NCBI GenBank assembly: GCA_011051855.1
Contig: DRKG01000189.1
Coordinates: forward strand, 1-7,667
Origin: a bacterium
Lineage (GTDB): Bacteria > Planctomycetota > UBA1135 > UBA2386
Reading direction: 5' to 3'
Length of the DNA stretch: 7,667 bases
How positions within the stretch are numbered: position 1 is the first letter of the stretch; each line of letters begins with the position of its first letter. The notes under the pieces are model-generated. The model was not told the origin of the DNA, made no database searches, and was given only the letters and a program-made list of their open reading frames with translations. Below are positions 1-7,221 of this stretch, piece after piece. The translations under genes and the position numbers were made by a program.

Positions 1-2942
1 AGCAGCGGATTCGCAGTCCTGCGGTTGCGCTGCTCCTGCTCGCGCGAATAGACGATCTCAGCGCCCGCGACCGGCATGTTCGACCCATCGAGCACGATGC
101 CGGTGATCGACCCGGCGAGCGGCACCGTCACTACCAGACCATCGAGGTCCCGCACACCGTCCACGACCACGCCGTCGAGGTTGCCTTCGCCGTAGACAGG
201 CTCACCTTCGCGCACTCGCCGGGGCCGACCGCCGAGGCGCCGGCCAGCCGTCAGCCGATAGCTGCCCGCCGCAATCGATTGCATTTCGAACTCGCCATTC
301 TCATCGGTGCGCGCCTGGCTGAGCCCTCCTTCCGCGATCATGCCGATCAACCCACCGGCACCCGACAGCCCGCCCGCGTCACTGCCAAGTGTGACCCGGA
401 TGCGTGGCACGGGGTTGCCGCGCGTGTCGATGACGCGCCCGCGCAGCGAAGTCGTCGGCAAATCGACATCGAACACGAAGTCGCGCACCTCATCCGGCAC
501 CGACACCTCGAACGTCGTCTGCACCGGCTGTCCCTGAAACCGCGTGACCTGCATCACGTAGTCACCCGGCGAGATGCCGATCAGCTCGTAGCGGCCGCGC
601 ATGTCGGCGGCATTGGCGCGCACCCCCATGCCCAGCAATCCCTGCCGATCGCTACCGAGCAATGTCACCAGCGCGCGCGGCACGGGTTCGCCGTTCTCGC
701 GCACGACGCCGAACACACGCACGCCATCCTCGGTCTCGTCGTGCACGTCGAGCCGCGCCGTGCGACCGCGCCGCACGGTCACGGTCTTCAAGCGCATATT
801 GCTCATCAGCTCGAGCGGGATGTTGTCGGCGCGCTCGTCGAGGCGCGACTTGAACACCACGTATTGGCCGGGCGGCAACCCGTCGATGCGATAGTAGCCG
901 TTCTCGTCGGTAGTGCCGCTGCGCATCGAGCCGGCCTGCAAACTGAACGCCACCATCAGCGCATCCGCCAGTGGCCGCATGCCGAGTCCGGTGACCGTGC
1001 CCTCGATGCCGCCGCCGGCGTCGATGACGATCTCGACCGGCGGAGTCGGCGCGTCGGGCTCGACGACGACATCGGTGGTCGACGCCTTCGCCAGATCGGG
1101 GTGGCGCGCGGTGAAGCGGTACTTCCCCGGTGCCAGCGCCGGCACCGTAAACGCACCGTGGCTGTCGCTGATCGCCGCCCGCTGGTTGGTTGACAACGCC
1201 AGGAAGTCGAAGTCTTCGCGATCGACCTGGAACAGGCCGCGCAAGCCGCGCCGACGCTCCCGCGGCTCCCCGTCCTCGGCTTTGTAGGCGGTCACCTGGG
1301 CATCGCTGACCGGCGCACCGGCAGCATCGATGACGCGCCCCGCAACCGGCACGCCGACGCCGCACTCGAACACGAGCTCCTCGCTGACTTCACCGGCCTC
1401 GAGGTCGACGGTCTGGTTGTCCGGCGGCAGATAGCCGTCCGCCCGCAAGCGCACGCGCACGCGGCCGGGCGGCACGCCAGTCAGCGCGAAGGATCCGTCA
1501 TCCGAACGCACCTCGCGCCAATCGCCGCCCATGTCGCGGTCGCCCATCGTGCGGCCTTCCGGCAGATGCCGGGTGCGCTTCTCGCGCAGGCGGCGCCACG
1601 GTGGCCCCCGACGCCGATCGCCTCCCCGCTCGCTGCTGGCGTCGACGGCAATCACGTTCCCGTCCCGATCGCGCCGGATCTCGCGCGTTCTCGTCTCGAC
1701 GCGGAAACGGGTCACCGGCTCTCCGTTCGCAACCACCTTGCCGCGAATCGTCACCCCGCGCAGCAGCTCGATCACCAGCTCCGGATCGTCGAGTTCGACG
1801 CCGGTCACGACCGCAGTGGTGTAGCCTGGCTTCGCGGCCTGCACTACCAGCCGCTCGCCGGTCATGCCCTTGGCGACGAACCTGCCATTCTCGTCGGTCA
1901 CCGCTTCGACACGCCGAACCTTCAGCATCATCTTCAAGAACTGCGGATCGTTCGGCCGCTCGAACGGACGAAGCTCGACGTTCGCCCCGGCGAGCGGCTG
2001 GCCCCGGTCGTCGACGACGGTCCCTGTCACGGTCCGGCCTTCGCCGAGCTGCAGCACCAGGTCGTCGTAGACGCCACCGTCGACGACCGCGAGTTCGACG
2101 ATGTTGCTCGGCGCGACGTCCTGCGCCGCGGCCACGAACGCAACCCGTCCCGCACCGACGTGCTCGACCCGAAAGCGCCCCTCAGCATCGGTCTCGATCG
2201 GCTCGGAGCGCCCGTCGGCCGAGAACAGCACCCGGCTGATGTCCAGGTAGACCATCGCAACGTTCGCGCCGACGAGCGGCTCACCCGCCGGATCGAGCAC
2301 GGTGCCGGCGACCACGGCCCCCTGATGGCCCTGCACCGTCAGCGTCGTGACCTGCCCCGCGACAACCCCGACGCCGTGCACCTCCTCGAGCGCGATCGAA
2401 TCGGCGGTCGCCGCGACCGTGTAACCCTTGCCCGCGGGCACGCCGGGAATGTCGAAGCGCCCCTCTTCGTCGGTGACCGTCTCGAGCCAGCGATACTGGC
2501 GATCCGTGAGTTGGCCGAGGAACGCGTTCAACCCCGGCCGCACGCTGACGCTGGCTCCCGGCGTCGGCGCGCCATCTGCTCCGAGCACGATGCCGCGCAC
2601 CCGACCACCCGGCGACGCGCGCAGCTCGACCCCATCGGCGATCTGGCCCTGCGCCAACCGCACCGACGCCGGTGTGCGCACGAACCAGCCGTCACTCTGG
2701 CCGTCGAGGAACAGCCGCCCGGCCGACAACCCGAGCAGCTCGAACGTGCCGTCCGGGTTGCTGACCGTGCGGCCGAGTTCGCGGCGCGGCGCGCGCGTGT
2801 CGACGAACATGCCCTGGCGGAACAGGCCGCGGAACCGGTCGACCAGTGGCGCCAATGACGGCTGGTCCTTGACCGCGATCACTTCGACGCCGCCGAGCGG
2901 CTGGCCGGTGCGCGCATCGACGACGATTCCGCGCACGCCGGT
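1..2942 (-). repeat. Protein-level tandem array: nine full beta-sandwich modules plus a partial tenth
   Basis: Module starts by residue of the giant protein, read by eye, are 82, 194, 292, 386, 479, 613, 727, 822, 911 and 1026 (cut). Spacing is about 92 to 134 residues. Each module opens with a strand such as VTGTVVDDRGQPLAGANVEL (residue 386 onward), SITGIVLDGSNMPVAGAEIV (1026 onward) or PVAGRVIDAAGAPVSDAQV (613 onward). The second landmark is a turn such as TDENGRF, TDEEGRF, TDAEGRF or TDENGYY. The third is a GVPPGR, GLPPGQY or LAPGKY turn. The modules are clearly diverged from each other, so this is an old domain array and not a recent DNA tandem duplication. Modules 8 and 9 look most alike (VTL-LGSD-rich loops). 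Boundaries are approximate to about five residues. Confidence 0.82.
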
Positions 2943-3185
2943 GTGGGCCGCGTTCGCGGCGACCTGCTCGCGCACGGGGTCGATCCCTGCGGCACCGACC
3001 GCATCGACCCCGTCGGCCGCCGACGGCAGGGCGCCGATCGCCGACGACGGAACCTCGATCACGCCGTTGTCATCGGCACCGGGCGGCAACGCGACATCAC
3101 CCGGATCACCGAGACCAAACAGGGCGACCAGCACGCCGACGACGAGGACGGCCAGCACGATCGCCAGGGCTGCACGATTCTGCAT
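1..3185 (-). CDS. Giant exported protein with tandem carboxypeptidase-regulatory-like (CarboxypepD_reg / Cna-B-like) domains, 3' end cut by window edge
   Basis: The frame is open for 1061 codons from ATG 3185 to the left edge, with no stop on a codon-by-codon reading. The N-terminus (MQNRAALAIVLAVLVVGVL, hydrophobic to about residue 26) looks like an uncleaved signal anchor or signal peptide. A Pro/Ala/Gly/Asp-rich linker follows to about residue 81, then nine complete modules and the start of a tenth. Each module begins like GxVxDxxGxPLxGAxV, continues to a TDENGxF-type turn and a GLPPGxY-type turn, and ends in a strand ending before the next module. This is the transthyretin-like beta-sandwich pattern known from carboxypeptidase regulatory domains. 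I see no peptidase or other enzymatic motif, so it is probably structural, adhesive or binding. Only one Cys (608) is visible. A GGAG sits about 15 bases before the ATG, rather far for a ribosome site. The gene lies 70 bases after a sensor kinase gene and is probably co-transcribed. Fold confidence is good; function is unknown. Confidence 0.88.
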   Translation of the reverse strand, partial: MQNRAALAIVLAVLVVGVLVALFGLGDPGDVALPPGADDNGVIEVPSSAIGALPSAADGVDAVGAAGIDPVREQVAANAAHTGVRGIVVDARTGQPLGGVEVIAVKDQPSLAPLVDRFRGLFRQGMFVDTRAPRRELGRTVSNPDGTFELLGLSAGRLFLDGQSDGWFVRTPASVRLAQGQIADGVELRASPGGRVRGIVLGADGAPTPGASVSVRPGLNAFLGQLTDRQYRWLETVTDEEGRFDIPGVPAGKGYTVAATADSIALEEVHGVGVVAGQVTTLTVQGHQGAVVAGTVLDPAGEPLVGANVAMVYLDISRVLFSADGRSEPIETDAEGRFRVEHVGAGRVAFVAAAQDVAPSNIVELAVVDGGVYDDLVLQLGEGRTVTGTVVDDRGQPLAGANVELRPFERPNDPQFLKMMLKVRRVEAVTDENGRFVAKGMTGERLVVQAAKPGYTTAVVTGVELDDPELVIELLRGVTIRGKVVANGEPVTRFRVETRTREIRRDRDGNVIAVDASSERGGDRRRGPPWRRLREKRTRHLPEGRTMGDRDMGGDWREVRSDDGSFALTGVPPGRVRVRLRADGYLPPDNQTVDLEAGEVSEELVFECGVGVPVAGRVIDAAGAPVSDAQVTAYKAEDGEPRERRRGLRGLFQVDREDFDFLALSTNQRAAISDSHGAFTVPALAPGKYRFTARHPDLAKASTTDVVVEPDAPTPPVEIVIDAGGGIEGTVTGLGMRPLADALMVAFSLQAGSMRSGTTDENGYYRIDGLPPGQYVVFKSRLDERADNIPLELMSNMRLKTVTVRRGRTARLDVHDETEDGVRVFGVVRENGEPVPRALVTLLGSDRQGLLGMGVRANAADMRGRYELIGISPGDYVMQVTRFQGQPVQTTFEVSVPDEVRDFVFDVDLPTTSLRGRVIDTRGNPVPRIRVTLGSDAGGLSGAGGLIGMIAEGGLSQARTDENGEFEMQSIAAGSYRLTAGRRLGGRPRRVREGEPVYGEGNLDGVVVDGVRDLDGLVVTVPLAGSITGIVLDGSNMPVAGAEIVYSREQEQRNRRTANPL

Positions 3186-3255
3186 GGGTCTTGAAGGGGG
3201 CTCCACGGGGGCGCGCGGGAGCGGGGCGCTGGTGGCCGTCGCAGCGGCCCGACTG

Positions 3256-5172
3256 TCAGGGGTTTTCGTGCGTCCGCGGGGGCTGCACCCGCGGCAGTTC
3301 GATGACGAACCCGGTCTCGCCGGGGCGCGACGACCGCAAGCGGATCGAGCCGCCGTGCGCCTCGACGAGGCGGCGACAGATCGCCAGCCCGAGGCCGGTA
3401 CCGGAAGTCTTGGTGGTGAAGTAAGGGTCGAACAGGTGCTCCCGAACGTCGTCCGGGACGCCCGGCCCATCGTCGACGACCGCGATCACGACGCTGCCGG
3501 TATCGCCGTCGACCCGCGAACGAAGCCGGACGTGCACGGGTCCGCCCTGCGCCTCGATCGCGTTCTGCACCAAGTTGACGAACACGCGCGCCATCGCGGC
3601 CTGGTCGATCGCGACCTGCGCGTCGTCGGCGCCGGGCTCGAACGTCATCACCAGCGCCCGTCCAGCGAACAGCCGCTCGGTCTGCCCGCGCAACTCGTCG
3701 AGCCAGGCGTCGACCACGACCACGCTCTGCTGTGCCGCCGCGACTCCTGCGAACGCACGGAAGTCGCTGGCGATGCGATCGAGCGCCTCGGTCTGCTCGA
3801 GCACCGTGCGCGCCAACCGATCGGCGACCTGGTCGGCCCGCGGATCGTTCTCGCTGCGCGCGCGCTGCAGCAACTGCGCAGTCATGCGCATCGGCTGCAA
3901 GGGGTTCTTGACCTCGTGCGCAACCTGCCGCGCCATCTCCGCCCACGCTTGGTCGCGTTCGACCTGCGCCAGCCGCTCGCGGCCGACGGCGAGCTCGCGC
4001 GCCATCTGGTTGAACGCCCGCGCAAGCTCCCCCAGTTCGGGCCCACCGCGCTGCGAAACGTTGACGGCGAGGTCGCCACCGGCGATGCGACGCGTCGCCG
4101 CGAGCAACTCATTGACGGGCGCCGTGATTGCGCGCGACGCCACCAAGGACCACGCCGCCAGCACCACGATCGAAACCAAGATCGCAGCCAAGAGCACCCG
4201 TTCGAACGCATCACTCGCCGCGAACAGCTCGGCCTCGGGCACCGCGACCCCGATCACGAACGACCGCGCGCCTTTGCCGCCGCCGGGCGCATACCCGACG
4301 CGCCAGCGACGTTGGTCGCGCCCGAGCGTCGCACAGCGCCCGAAGTCGTGCGCCGCGGCGAGCCGCACCGCCAGCTCGGGAGGGTCGAGCGGCCGGCCGT
4401 AGAAGCTGCGATCGGTGTGCGCCTGCACCACGCCGGTGCGGCCGATCAAGAACACCTCGGCCGACGGCAGCCGCGCCTCATCGAGCAGCACCTGGCGGGC
4501 GTCGTCGATCACCGCCTGCACCTCGGACCAGCGCAACAGCGCAAACAGCACCCCGGACGGGCCGCCGCGCACCGGCACGTCCATCGCGACTCCCAGGTGG
4601 TAGCTGCCCGGATCCATCGAACGAAAGTCGAGCCCGCGGTGCAGGTAGGGCGAACGTCCCCACGGCAGGAAGTGGGTGCCGCGCTGCGTCTGCGCGCGCC
4701 GAAACCAGTCGGTCTCGGCGACGTTCCGCGGGATCAACCGCGCCCGCCGCTGGTGCGCGCTCGGATCGAGACGGCGGCCGTCCTGCCAGTAGACGACGCG
4801 CCCGTCGCCATCGGCCAACAGCAACAGGTCGAGGAACTCGCTGAGCAGGTCCGGCACCAGGTTGACCTGGTCGGCGAAGGCCTCGAGTTCGGCGCGTTCG
4901 GCTTCGGCGTCGGCCTCCAGCACGCGCCGCGACAGCTCGCGCACGATCGCACACGCCTGGTCGGTGCGCTCGAGCCGGGTCTCGATCTTCTGGGCGAAGT
5001 CGTGCGCCAACTGCGGCAGAAACACGCGCACCACCTGCTCGTCGATCTGTTCGCGCATCGAGCGCAGCGAGAACCATCCGTAGAGCAGCAGCGGCAGCAC
5101 CGCCGACACCAGCAAGGTGATCAGGAACCGGCTGGCAAGCGAGAGTGCGCGCACGCAGCGATTATGCCGCAC
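3256..5172 (-). CDS. Membrane sensor histidine kinase, dCache-HAMP-HisKA-HATPase, NtrY/NtrB-like
   Basis: This is a 638-residue autokinase that would sense an extracytoplasmic signal and phosphorylate a response regulator, which is not in the window. Order: TM helix about 14-34; a large extracytoplasmic region about 40-325 with Cache-like features (WFRRAQ near 156-161, a second lobe with FLIGRTGVVQAH near 241-252); TM about 327-345; HAMP about 345-400; H-box ARQVAHEVKNPL with phospho-acceptor His419; N-box NLVQNAIEA (533-541); G1 DDGPGVP (567-573); F-box FDPYFTTK (581-588); G2 GTGLGLAI (591-598). All catalytic landmarks are intact. HEVKNPLQP resembles NtrY-type H-boxes. The start is GTG at 5172; a second in-frame GTG at 5154 would also precede the TM helix. 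Neither has a clear Shine-Dalgarno sequence. The gene starts 18 bases after the TGA of the lipoprotein gene and in the same frame, suggesting translational coupling. Confidence 0.95.
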   Translation of the reverse strand: MRHNRCVRALSLASRFLITLLVSAVLPLLLYGWFSLRSMREQIDEQVVRVFLPQLAHDFAQKIETRLERTDQACAIVRELSRRVLEADAEAERAELEAFADQVNLVPDLLSEFLDLLLLADGDGRVVYWQDGRRLDPSAHQRRARLIPRNVAETDWFRRAQTQRGTHFLPWGRSPYLHRGLDFRSMDPGSYHLGVAMDVPVRGGPSGVLFALLRWSEVQAVIDDARQVLLDEARLPSAEVFLIGRTGVVQAHTDRSFYGRPLDPPELAVRLAAAHDFGRCATLGRDQRRWRVGYAPGGGKGARSFVIGVAVPEAELFAASDAFERVLLAAILVSIVVLAAWSLVASRAITAPVNELLAATRRIAGGDLAVNVSQRGGPELGELARAFNQMARELAVGRERLAQVERDQAWAEMARQVAHEVKNPLQPMRMTAQLLQRARSENDPRADQVADRLARTVLEQTEALDRIASDFRAFAGVAAAQQSVVVVDAWLDELRGQTERLFAGRALVMTFEPGADDAQVAIDQAAMARVFVNLVQNAIEAQGGPVHVRLRSRVDGDTGSVVIAVVDDGPGVPDDVREHLFDPYFTTKTSGTGLGLAICRRLVEAHGGSIRLRSSRPGETGFVIELPRVQPPRTHENP

Positions 5173-5190
5173 GCGGTCGATCGTGGGCGA

Positions 5191-6516
5191 TCAGTTGCCG
5201 CCGTCGGAACCGCCGCCCTCGACCTCACCCGCCTTGCGCTGCGCGATCGCGCGCTTCAGCCGCTCGATGTGCCGTTCTCCGTCGCGCCATTCGGGGTAGT
5301 AGGCCTCGGCGCTCTGGTAGTGACCCAGCGCCTTCTCGAGATCGCCGGCCTGCTCGGCCTCTTCGGCGAGCCGCCATTCGACCTTGGCGCCTTCGATGTC
5401 GACCTTCAGGGCCGCGATGCGCGCCTGTTCGTCCTCGACACCATCCGGGTACTTCTCGGCCAGCGCCTCGAACGCGGCCAGCGCCTCGGCCTTCTTGCCC
5501 ATCACTTCGAGATCGCGTGCGGCCCGGTATTCGGCCTTCGCCTCGAGCTTGCGCACCTCGATCATCAGCTCGCTGATCGCGCCACGCGACAGCGTCGAAC
5601 GTTCGAACGCATCGTCGAGCAAACCACGCGCGTCGGCGTAATGCCCGTTGCGCATCAGCAACTGAGCCTTCTCGATCAACTCTTGCGCGCGCAGTTCGTT
5701 CTGCATGCGCTCGATGCCGGCCTTGGCATCTTCGATCTCGGGGTCGAGCAGCAGGGCTGCCTTGTAGAGCACTTGTGCGGCGCCGAAGCGGTTCTCGTGC
5801 TCGCACTCGAGCGCGCGCGCCATCGTCTCCCTGGCGCTCGCCCGGCGGGCATCGAGGCGCAGCTTCTCGGCGCTGTGGCGCTGCTCGTCATCGGGGTCCG
5901 GCGTCGAGTTGATCACCGACGCCGCGTGCCATGCGACCTCGACGTGACGGAACTCCGGCACCTTGCGCACCGCCTCCAAAAACTGCGCCCGCGCCCGCGC
6001 GTTCAACCGCTGCAGCTCGGCGCGCACGCTCGCAATGCCGTCGTCGGCTTCTTCGAGTCCCGGCACCAACCGCTGGCTGGCCAGGAACTCCTTCATGGCG
6101 TCGGCATACCGGTCTTCGGCGAGCAGCTCGTACCCCCGCGCGACGATCCGCCTCGCCTGCTTGCGGTGCGCCGCGGCGCGCAACGCCGCCAGCCCCGGAT
6201 AGTCCGGATCGGCCTCCGCGAGCGCATCCAGGTCGCGCAGCGCGAGGTCTTCCTTCTCCTGGAAGATGAGCCGTTGGGCCCGATCGCGCAGGAACGCACG
6301 CCGCACCCGTTCGTGCTCGCGCGCCAGTTCGGCTTCGACCTCACCCGCCCGCTGCTGGCGCACGAACTCGCCGTGCAGCTCCTCGAAGGCATGCTGGTAG
6401 TCGCCGAGACGCTCATAGCCGCGGCTGCGTTCGATGGCGGAGTTCGCGCCGCAACCGGCCAGTAGCAGCAGGCCGACGGCGGACAAGACCTTGGGGAACG
6501 ATCGCACGAAAATCAT
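5191..6516 (-). CDS. TPR-repeat lipoprotein
   Basis: A 441-residue lipoprotein whose signal peptide ends in lipobox LAGC with lipidated Cys22 (positively charged start MIFVRSFPK, then a leucine-rich stretch). The residues after the Cys are GANS, with no Asp at +2, so there is no obvious inner-membrane retention signal by the E. coli rule; that rule may not apply here. The body is helical and charged, with about six TPR-like helix pairs: near residues 32-58, 126-156, 234-264, 282-311, 332-361 and 384-411. Each has the usual small-residue and tyrosine pattern (for example AGDLEKALGHYQSAEAYYP). It ends in a Gly-rich tail (GGGSDGGN). TPRs serve protein-protein contacts, so the likely role is an envelope scaffold or partner, perhaps for the sensor kinase encoded 18 bases downstream. 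ATG 6516 is chosen because the lipobox lies at the normal distance; the frame stays open upstream but overlaps the dioxygenase gene antisense. No Shine-Dalgarno sequence is visible. Confidence 0.9.
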   Translation of the reverse strand: MIFVRSFPKVLSAVGLLLLAGCGANSAIERSRGYERLGDYQHAFEELHGEFVRQQRAGEVEAELAREHERVRRAFLRDRAQRLIFQEKEDLALRDLDALAEADPDYPGLAALRAAAHRKQARRIVARGYELLAEDRYADAMKEFLASQRLVPGLEEADDGIASVRAELQRLNARARAQFLEAVRKVPEFRHVEVAWHAASVINSTPDPDDEQRHSAEKLRLDARRASARETMARALECEHENRFGAAQVLYKAALLLDPEIEDAKAGIERMQNELRAQELIEKAQLLMRNGHYADARGLLDDAFERSTLSRGAISELMIEVRKLEAKAEYRAARDLEVMGKKAEALAAFEALAEKYPDGVEDEQARIAALKVDIEGAKVEWRLAEEAEQAGDLEKALGHYQSAEAYYPEWRDGERHIERLKRAIAQRKAGEVEGGGSDGGN

Positions 6517-6530
6517 GACGGAGCAGCGGG

Positions 6531-6560
6531 TTGGTCTCGGGACCGCGGACCGGCGACAAT
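6531..6560 (+). promoter_or_regulatory. Possible sigma70-like promoter for the dioxygenase gene
   Basis: TTGGTC (6531-6536) and GACAAT (6555-6560) are 18 bases apart. They match the TTGACA and TATAAT consensus at 3 of 6 and 4 of 6 positions. If real, transcription would begin near 6567, after the ATG at 6559. That would support ATG 6616 as the dioxygenase start. In such GC-rich DNA this is a weak call. Confidence 0.25.
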
Positions 6561-6579
6561 GCCCGGCCCGCCTGAGACC
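6533..6579. repeat. Imperfect inverted repeat in the divergent intergenic region
   Basis: GGTCTCGGG (6533-6541) and CCTGAGACC (6571-6579) are inverted copies with 8 of 9 positions matching, separated by 29 bases. They lie between the lipoprotein start (6516) and the preferred dioxygenase start (6616), and flank the candidate -10 box. This could be an operator for a dimeric regulator or a long-loop hairpin. A match of this quality can arise by chance in GC-rich DNA, so it is only a candidate. Confidence 0.3.
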
Positions 6580-6615
6580 GCCCCAGAGCCCACCATCTTC
6601 CCGACGTTCCACCGG

Positions 6616-7218
6616 ATGTCCACAGCTTCGCCCCCTGCGTTCGGCTTCTCCGACTACATCCGCTCGATCGAGCAGGTGCTCGACCGCCGCCCATCCAACC
6701 GAATCATCATCCGCGAGGTCTCGGCCGCAACCAAGCGGCTGTGCCGCGACGATCGCTGGCTTCAGGAACCGTTCCGGCAGGGCAACCCCGACCACTACAC
6801 CCGCCACCTGCTGCACAAGGACCCGCAGAACCGTTTCATCGTGCTGTCGCTGGTCTGGCAGCCCGGCCAGGTCACGCCGATCCACGACCACGCGTGCTGG
6901 GGGGTGATGGGCCTCGTCGACGGCACCCTGGAGGAGATCTGCTACGACCGGCTCGACGACGGCTCGCGCCCGGACTACTGCGAACTCGAGCAGACGCGCG
7001 GCACCGATGTCGGCAAGGGCGGCGTCGCCTACCTGCTGCCGCCCTACGAGGAGATCCACCGGATCGGCAACACCACCGACCGCCCGACGATCTCGCTGCA
7101 CGTCTACGGCCGGGATCTCGACGAGATCAACGTGTTCGACCCGGTGACCGGCAGGGTCAGCCCGATGCGGATCAAGTACTACTCGCCCGACGTCGGCGAC
7201 GTGCCGTTCGTGATCTGA
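6616..7218 (+). CDS. Cysteine dioxygenase-type (Arg-type) cupin thiol dioxygenase
   Basis: A 200-residue cytoplasmic cupin expected to use Fe(II) and O2 to oxidise a thiol, most likely cysteine to cysteine sulfinate. Numbered from ATG 6616, it shows metal ligands His90 and His92 (PIHDHACWGVMG) and His148 (EEIHRIGN). It has the Ser-His-Tyr triad in SLHVYG (Ser160, His162, Tyr164). It also has Tyr61 and Arg63 in HYTRHLL, matching the Tyr58 and Arg60 region of mammalian cysteine dioxygenase that holds the substrate carboxylate. An Arg there is typical of cysteine-using enzymes rather than the Gln-type 3-mercaptopropionate enzymes. The Cys of the mammalian Cys-Tyr cross-link is not at its usual place; Cys94 is close by. 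An upstream ATG at 6559 would add 19 Pro-rich residues (219 in all). I prefer 6616 because its 200 residues match the family length and the extension looks non-coding. The gene is divergent from the lipoprotein gene and convergent with a kinase gene. Confidence 0.9.
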   Translation: MSTASPPAFGFSDYIRSIEQVLDRRPSNRIIIREVSAATKRLCRDDRWLQEPFRQGNPDHYTRHLLHKDPQNRFIVLSLVWQPGQVTPIHDHACWGVMGLVDGTLEEICYDRLDDGSRPDYCELEQTRGTDVGKGGVAYLLPPYEEIHRIGNTTDRPTISLHVYGRDLDEINVFDPVTGRVSPMRIKYYSPDVGDVPFVI

Positions 7219-7221
7219 CCG

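Noticed and set aside
652..1365. Minus-strand open frame of 237 codons overlapping the tandem-module gene
   Set aside because: It is in another frame of the same strand and is Arg/Gly/Ala-rich without domain features. The main frame through the same bases carries modules 6 to 8.
279..2858. Plus-strand open frames 279-1193 and 1566-2858
   Set aside because: Both are in codon register antisense to the tandem-module gene and show the same Arg/His/Ala-rich, low-complexity composition. The opposite strand gives clear repeated domains.
3186..3255. A terminator or separate promoter between the kinase and tandem-module genes
   Set aside because: The 70 bases are G-rich on the plus strand, but I see no stem followed by a T-run and no convincing -35/-10 pair, so the genes are treated as one unit.
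2428..6465. Plus-strand open frame of 1345 codons, the longest uninterrupted frame in the window
   Set aside because: It is antisense to three well-supported genes. In the lipoprotein and kinase genes it runs in exact codon register, so it stays open simply because TTA, CTA and TCA codons are rare in this GC-rich DNA. Its translation is rich in Arg, His, Ala and Leu with no recognisable domain. It ends where the lipoprotein signal peptide uses a CTA codon.
6559..6615. ATG 6559 as the dioxygenase start
   Set aside because: It is possible but less likely. The added 19 residues are Pro-rich with no family counterpart, the possible -10 box overlaps this ATG, and the shorter form has the usual family length. 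It is kept as an alternative in the feature entry.
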